Positions 5,842-9,195 of a stretch of 9,195 bases of DNA are shown here, piece after piece; position 1 is the stretch's first letter; each line of letters begins with the position of its first letter. The translations under genes were made by a program, and so were the position numbers. Under the pieces are notes generated by a model. That model saw only the letters and a program-made list of their open reading frames with translations, did not search any database and was not told the origin of the DNA. Where the stretch lies: the NCBI GenBank assembly GCA_964547525.1, contig CAZJOD010000146.1, forward strand, positions 1-9,195. Direction: 5' to 3'. The stretch comes from CAZJOD01 sp964547525. Lineage in GTDB: Bacteria > Bacillota > Clostridia > JAAYHZ01.

Positions 5842-7277
5842 AGCAAAAAACATTGTTTAGGAATATATTGGGCTTTGTTTTTTTAGCGCTTATGACCTTA
5901 ACCTTTTCATGGAATTTTATAACGCTTATAAAAGATTTCAAATACACTGTTTTTATAGAAGCTATAATTTTTTTAATATTTATTATTGGGATTGTTTTGC
6001 TTGTAAAACGTTTTGCAATTTTCTATCCTGTACAATGTTTTTTTATATTTCTAATTGCATTAGTCATACGTATAATTTGGATTTTAAATGTTTCATCAAT
6101 TCCCGTATCGGATTTTAATCTAATATACCAAGCTTCACTTGATTGGGTAAAAGGTGATATGACTTTTATCAATACACCGTATTTTAAAAATTGGAGTTAT
6201 CAACTGGGTTATACATGGTTCCAATCAATTATAATAAGGATATTCGGTGAGGGATTTATAGCGATAAAAGTTATTAATTGCATCTTGTCATCTATTACAT
6301 GCCTTGTTATTTTTATTACCGCCAAAAAACTTTTTGGGTCAAGTGTGGCAATAATTGCCGGTTTGCTGACTGCAACCGATATCGGTTTGGTTTCTATGTG
6401 TTCGGTATTGACAAATCAGCATATTGCTATCTTACTTTTTTATTTTGCTTTTTATATATTAATTAGCTATGAAGATAAAAAATATATGTGGATAGTTGCA
6501 GGTGTCGTTGCGGCTCTTGGAAATTTAATGAGACCTATCGGCATTGTCGTATTGACAGCCGTTATAGTTTATAGTTTATTTTTTACCTGTTCAAGGAAGT
6601 TATTTGACAGACATGTTTTAATAAAAATCAGTATATTTCTATTCACTTATATTGTCGTTGGTTTTCTGATCAGTCGTATATTTATTTTTTCAGGTATAAC
6701 GGAAGAACCGTTAGGTAACCGTAATCCGTTATGGAAATTTATAACCGGTTTAAATTATGAGACTAAAGGAAGATACAGTGATGCGGATTTAGAGTACCTC
6801 TCCGGATATAAATCTTCAGATGAGCGTATTGAACGTGAAAAACAATTAATAATAGAAAGAATTACATCCTTTGAAAAACTTCCCGAACTATTCAAAGATA
6901 AATATAAAATCATGTGGGTCAATATGGATTATACCGTTAATTGGAGTATTCATAACACAGAGCCTTCACAAAAACATTTTTTTGGTTTTTCTAAAGAAAA
7001 GTTTTATGCAATTGTTTTAGGAATAGACAAATCTGTATATACTGTCGGATTACTATTAACATTTATAGGTTCGATTTACATTTTGTTTTTCAATAAGTCT
7101 CCTCACAACGGGATTTATTTGTATATGTTGGTTATTTTAATTTATATCTTTATACATTTGTTTATCGAAATTCAACCTCGTTATAGATTGTTTATATTAC
7201 CGGGAATATACATCATGTCATCAAGCGGAATAAAATTTCTCTCAAATTTCAAAGATGATGATATCTTGATAAAGTAG
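5838..7277 (+). CDS. polytopic membrane glycosyltransferase (GT39/ArnT-PMT type, GtrC-like role)
   Basis: This 479-residue protein has many hydrophobic helices (about 10-12) and an external-type loop. An Asp follows the second or third helix (SDF at 91-93, then NLIYQA), where GT-C transferases carry their catalytic acidic residue. TNQH and the RPIG segment resemble bacterial ArnT/PMT-like proteins that use polyisoprenyl-phosphate sugars on the outer face of the membrane. A large soluble loop (about 290-375) precedes the last helices, which differs from classic ArnT, where the soluble domain is C-terminal. The start lies in the ATGA overlap with the GtrA-like gene, so it should be translated as part of that unit. 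It is the variable, acceptor-defining member of a gtr-type module. The acceptor (wall polymer, exopolysaccharide or protein) cannot be told. Confidence 0.8.
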   Translation: MKQKTLFRNILGFVFLALMTLTFSWNFITLIKDFKYTVFIEAIIFLIFIIGIVLLVKRFAIFYPVQCFFIFLIALVIRIIWILNVSSIPVSDFNLIYQASLDWVKGDMTFINTPYFKNWSYQLGYTWFQSIIIRIFGEGFIAIKVINCILSSITCLVIFITAKKLFGSSVAIIAGLLTATDIGLVSMCSVLTNQHIAILLFYFAFYILISYEDKKYMWIVAGVVAALGNLMRPIGIVVLTAVIVYSLFFTCSRKLFDRHVLIKISIFLFTYIVVGFLISRIFIFSGITEEPLGNRNPLWKFITGLNYETKGRYSDADLEYLSGYKSSDERIEREKQLIIERITSFEKLPELFKDKYKIMWVNMDYTVNWSIHNTEPSQKHFFGFSKEKFYAIVLGIDKSVYTVGLLLTFIGSIYILFFNKSPHNGIYLYMLVILIYIFIHLFIEIQPRYRLFILPGIYIMSSSGIKFLSNFKDDDILIK

Positions 7278-7301
7278 TATAAAATAAATGTAGGTAAAAA
7301 A

Positions 7302-7727
7302 ATGGCTGATATTTTTTCTTCTAAAAAACGAAGTGAGATTATGAGATCTGTTCGTGTAAAAGATACCTGTATTGAAAGCATTACACGAAAATGGCTGCAT
7401 GCCCATGGTTTTCGTTATGTTAAAAATGATAAACGACTGCCCGGTAAACCGGATATTGTTTTACCTAAATATAAAACGGTAATCTTTGTTCATGGATGTT
7501 TTTGGCATGGACATGATGCATGTAAAAATAATTTACCACAAACAAACTCCAAATTTTGGTCTGATAAAATATTAAAAAATGTAACTAGGGATATGAAAAA
7601 TATAAAATCACTGGAAAACATGGGCTGGAAAGTATTAACCGTATGGGAATGTGAATTGAAGAATAAAGATTCAGCAGAAAAAAGACTACTATATCTGAAA
7701 AATGAGATTACAGATCCATGGGAATAA
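7302..7727 (+). CDS. vsr: very short patch repair endonuclease (Vsr)
   Basis: At 141 residues this has the normal Vsr length and motifs. Glu25, Asp51 (in PGKPDIV), His64 and His69 (in HGCFWH) match the active-site residues of the E. coli enzyme at the same numbers. Likely zinc ligands are Cys66, His71, Cys74 and Cys117; in E. coli the third is one residue earlier. The NSKFWSDKI and RDMKNIKSLENMGW stretches are also typical. Vsr nicks the DNA 5' to the T of T:G mismatches left by deamination of 5-methylcytosine in a partner methyltransferase's site. No methyltransferase lies within the window. The gene follows the transferase by 24 bases with only TAGGT (7291-7295) as a modest ribosome binding site and no visible terminator between, so read-through from the upstream operon is likely. 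Confidence 0.95.
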   Translation: MADIFSSKKRSEIMRSVRVKDTCIESITRKWLHAHGFRYVKNDKRLPGKPDIVLPKYKTVIFVHGCFWHGHDACKNNLPQTNSKFWSDKILKNVTRDMKNIKSLENMGWKVLTVWECELKNKDSAEKRLLYLKNEITDPWE

Positions 7728-7747
7728 GAAAATTATTTTAACATTTT

Positions 7748-7776
7748 TTGTATTGCATACAGAAATCTTATATAAT
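7748..7776 (+). promoter_or_regulatory. sigma-A-like promoter for the URO-D-family gene
   Basis: TTGTAT (7748-7753) and a perfect TATAAT (7771-7776) are separated by exactly 17 bases. They lie 52 bases before the ATG at 7829, in the short gap after vsr. This is the best promoter match in the window and implies that the URO-D-family gene has its own transcript. Confidence 0.6.
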
Positions 7777-7828
7777 AAAATGTGTGTAGTGACGATAGCA
7801 GAATTTTCTAAGGAAAGGATTCGACAGT

Positions 7829-8992
7829 ATGAAGTCCGTTAAATATATGACACACAAAGAACGTATTCTTGCGGCAATGGGTAAAATGGAAACTGATTAT
7901 TCGCCTTGCCTTATTTTTTATAATCCATTACACAAAGTAACCCGGGAAGGTAGAGCATTTAATTTCCCATGGGGTGAAAATGCGACTACAGACGATGTAA
8001 TTCGTTATAATTTGGAGAAATTTGATTTACCACAACTTGTAGGCTTTGGTATTCCGTCGAGGCGGATGCACCCGGAAGTCACCGTAAGGGTGTGGAAGGA
8101 AGGCAATTTATTATATAAGGAATACAATACTCCGGCAGGTTCTGTACGGGCGATTGTTGAATGTAATTCTTATTGGACTCATGGAGACGATATACCGCTG
8201 GGTACGGATTGGACCGCTCATTTTAAAAAGGCATGGATTGAAAATGAACATGATTTGGAATGTATGAAATATATTTTTCAACCATGGCAACCTGACAAAT
8301 ATGAGTATGAGAAATTAAAGGAATCGTATCGAAATACAAGGTTGTATGCGGACGGATACAAACTGCCCGTAGCAGTTTCAGCCGGTATGGGTTTAACTTT
8401 GGGATTGCAGATGTTTCTACCTGAAAAACTATGCCTGAAAACAATTGAAGAACCTCAATTGGTAGATGCTTTTTTGGAAATGGAACATCGCTGTAATATT
8501 GAAACAATAGAAATTGCCGGCAGCCTGGGTGTTGACATTATAAGAAGAAACGGTTTTTATGAAACATGTGATTTTTACAGTCCCGTTATGCTTGATAAAT
8601 TCTTAAGCAAACGATTAAATAATGAAGTTAAAGTAACTCACGATGGTGGTATGAAAATGATGTATACCATACATACGGGAGTTATGCCAATGTTAGACTA
8701 TTTAGACAACTTGGATATAGATTGTATATTCGGTATGGATATAGCATTTCCCGGTGTAGACTTGTTAAAAATCAGAGATAAACTTTTTAGTAAAAAGTCA
8801 TTGTTGATAGGGCCTAGTAGTACACACCATTTATGGAATCCTGATCCTGAAGTAACAAGAAAGTCTGTTCAAGACATATATGAGACATTCGGTAATAGAG
8901 GAATTATACTTGGCCCGTGTGTTTCAATGCATAGTATAATGCCATGGGAAAATATATTAGTTATGATAGACGAGTGGAAAAAAATTCGTTAA
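7829..8992 (+). CDS. uroporphyrinogen decarboxylase (URO-D) family protein, not a heme enzyme
   Basis: This 387-residue soluble protein begins with MTHKERILAAM (7-17), the opening typical of the URO-D/MtaA-CmuA superfamily. It ends with the family's NPDPEVTRKSV, FGNRGIILGPC and PWENI stretches (337-375). It lacks the substrate arginine motif of true uroporphyrinogen decarboxylases near the N-terminus. The HxCG zinc motif of corrinoid methyltransferases is replaced by HDGG (271-274), though Cys364 and His368 remain near the C-terminus. Clostridia carry many such paralogs in accessory carbohydrate regions with no known reaction. The start at 7829 has AAGGA (7815-7819) nine bases before it. A later ATG at 7847 matches where many relatives begin but has no ribosome binding site. 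A transferase or lyase of a small substrate is possible; the reaction is unknown. Confidence 0.88.
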   Translation: MKSVKYMTHKERILAAMGKMETDYSPCLIFYNPLHKVTREGRAFNFPWGENATTDDVIRYNLEKFDLPQLVGFGIPSRRMHPEVTVRVWKEGNLLYKEYNTPAGSVRAIVECNSYWTHGDDIPLGTDWTAHFKKAWIENEHDLECMKYIFQPWQPDKYEYEKLKESYRNTRLYADGYKLPVAVSAGMGLTLGLQMFLPEKLCLKTIEEPQLVDAFLEMEHRCNIETIEIAGSLGVDIIRRNGFYETCDFYSPVMLDKFLSKRLNNEVKVTHDGGMKMMYTIHTGVMPMLDYLDNLDIDCIFGMDIAFPGVDLLKIRDKLFSKKSLLIGPSSTHHLWNPDPEVTRKSVQDIYETFGNRGIILGPCVSMHSIMPWENILVMIDEWKKIR

Positions 8993-9012
8993 TTTCTTAA
9001 GGAGGAGTTTGT

Positions 9013-9033
9013 ATGTTCAAACTTTTATATTAA
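9013..9033 (+). other. six-codon ORF behind a near-perfect Shine-Dalgarno
   Basis: AAGGAGG (8999-9005) lies seven bases before an ATG that opens a frame of only six codons (MFKLLY) and then TAA. It starts 20 bases after the URO-D-family stop. Such a strong site on so short a frame suggests a leader peptide, or a gene whose start survived while the rest was lost. The following 60 bases encode a hydrophobic run in another frame (near PLFILF), which would fit a decayed membrane protein. Neither reading is proven. Confidence 0.35.
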
Positions 9034-9094
9034 TAATGCCGTTATTTATATTGTTTACAAGCAATTAAATTAATAATTTTAAGGGGTTCTTATA

Positions 9095-9195
9095 GTGATA
9101 AGCGGCAAATTAAAATTTGAATATAAAACACGTATCTTTTTTATCTTTTTGGTTTCCATAGGGGTGATTATTGATGTTAGATATATAGGTTCTTA
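9095..9195 (+). CDS. start of an unidentified membrane protein (cut by window end)
   Basis: The frame opens at GTG 9095, eight bases after AAGGGG (9081-9086), and stays open for 33 codons to the end of the window. The visible part is a short basic stretch (residues 3-12, with Lys and Arg) followed by a hydrophobic run (about 13-26) in which IFFIFLVSIGVII stands out. It reads as a signal anchor or first membrane helix. I do not recognise the family. Its position, 102 bases after the URO-D-family stop, allows it to be in the same operon. Confidence 0.5.
   Translation, partial: MISGKLKFEYKTRIFFIFLVSIGVIIDVRYIGS

Noticed and set aside
7728..7747. Short AAAAT/ATTTT palindrome after vsr as a terminator.
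   Set aside because: The centre is a single base, so no hairpin loop can form without losing most of the stem, and it contains no G-C pairs.
8223..8507. Minus-strand open frame of 94 codons inside the URO-D-family gene.
   Set aside because: It is antisense to a well-supported gene and shows no recognisable features or ribosome binding site.

Overview
The window is AT-rich DNA with strong AGGAGG-type ribosome binding sites, one TTG and one GTG start, and short intergenic or overlapping gene joints. This suggests a low-GC member of the Bacillota, most likely a Clostridia-type anaerobe. The species cannot be named from the sequence. No rRNA, tRNA, CRISPR array or full insertion sequence was seen.

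Layout. (1) Bases 34-1012 hold a small single-pass membrane protein followed 13 bases later by a KduD-like short-chain dehydrogenase, both on the plus strand. (2) Bases 1043-2128, minus strand, encode an intracellular sialidase-fold (Asp-box) protein that converges on kduD. (3) A divergent control region (2129-2616) separates it from a 12-helix MFS transporter (2617-4047). (4) After a 428-base gap comes a tightly overlapped trio, 4476-7277: a polyisoprenyl-phosphate glycosyltransferase of the GtrB type, a GtrA-type small membrane protein and a large polytopic glycosyltransferase of the GT39/ArnT type. (5) A very-short-patch-repair endonuclease gene (vsr) follows after 24 bases with no methyltransferase beside it. 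(6) A clear sigma-A-like promoter precedes a uroporphyrinogen-decarboxylase-family protein (7829-8992). (7) The window ends with a near-perfect Shine-Dalgarno on a six-codon ORF and the start of an unidentified membrane protein.

How the genes may work together. kduD, the sialidase-like protein, the MFS transporter and the URO-D-family protein look like accessory carbohydrate (uronate or glycan) metabolism genes. The gtr-like trio builds a complete lipid-linked sugar-transfer module: load sugar onto the lipid, flip it, transfer it outside. These links are inferred from gene families and gene order.

The least expected structure is non-coding. Two copies of a roughly 105-bp repeat, in opposite orientation, flank the MFS gene (2358-2462 and 4277-4380). 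I count about 76% identity over their full length with a one-base indel. The first copy has 18-bp terminal inverted repeats (16/18 match) and a 5-bp direct repeat (TGTAT) on either side, the layout of a MITE.
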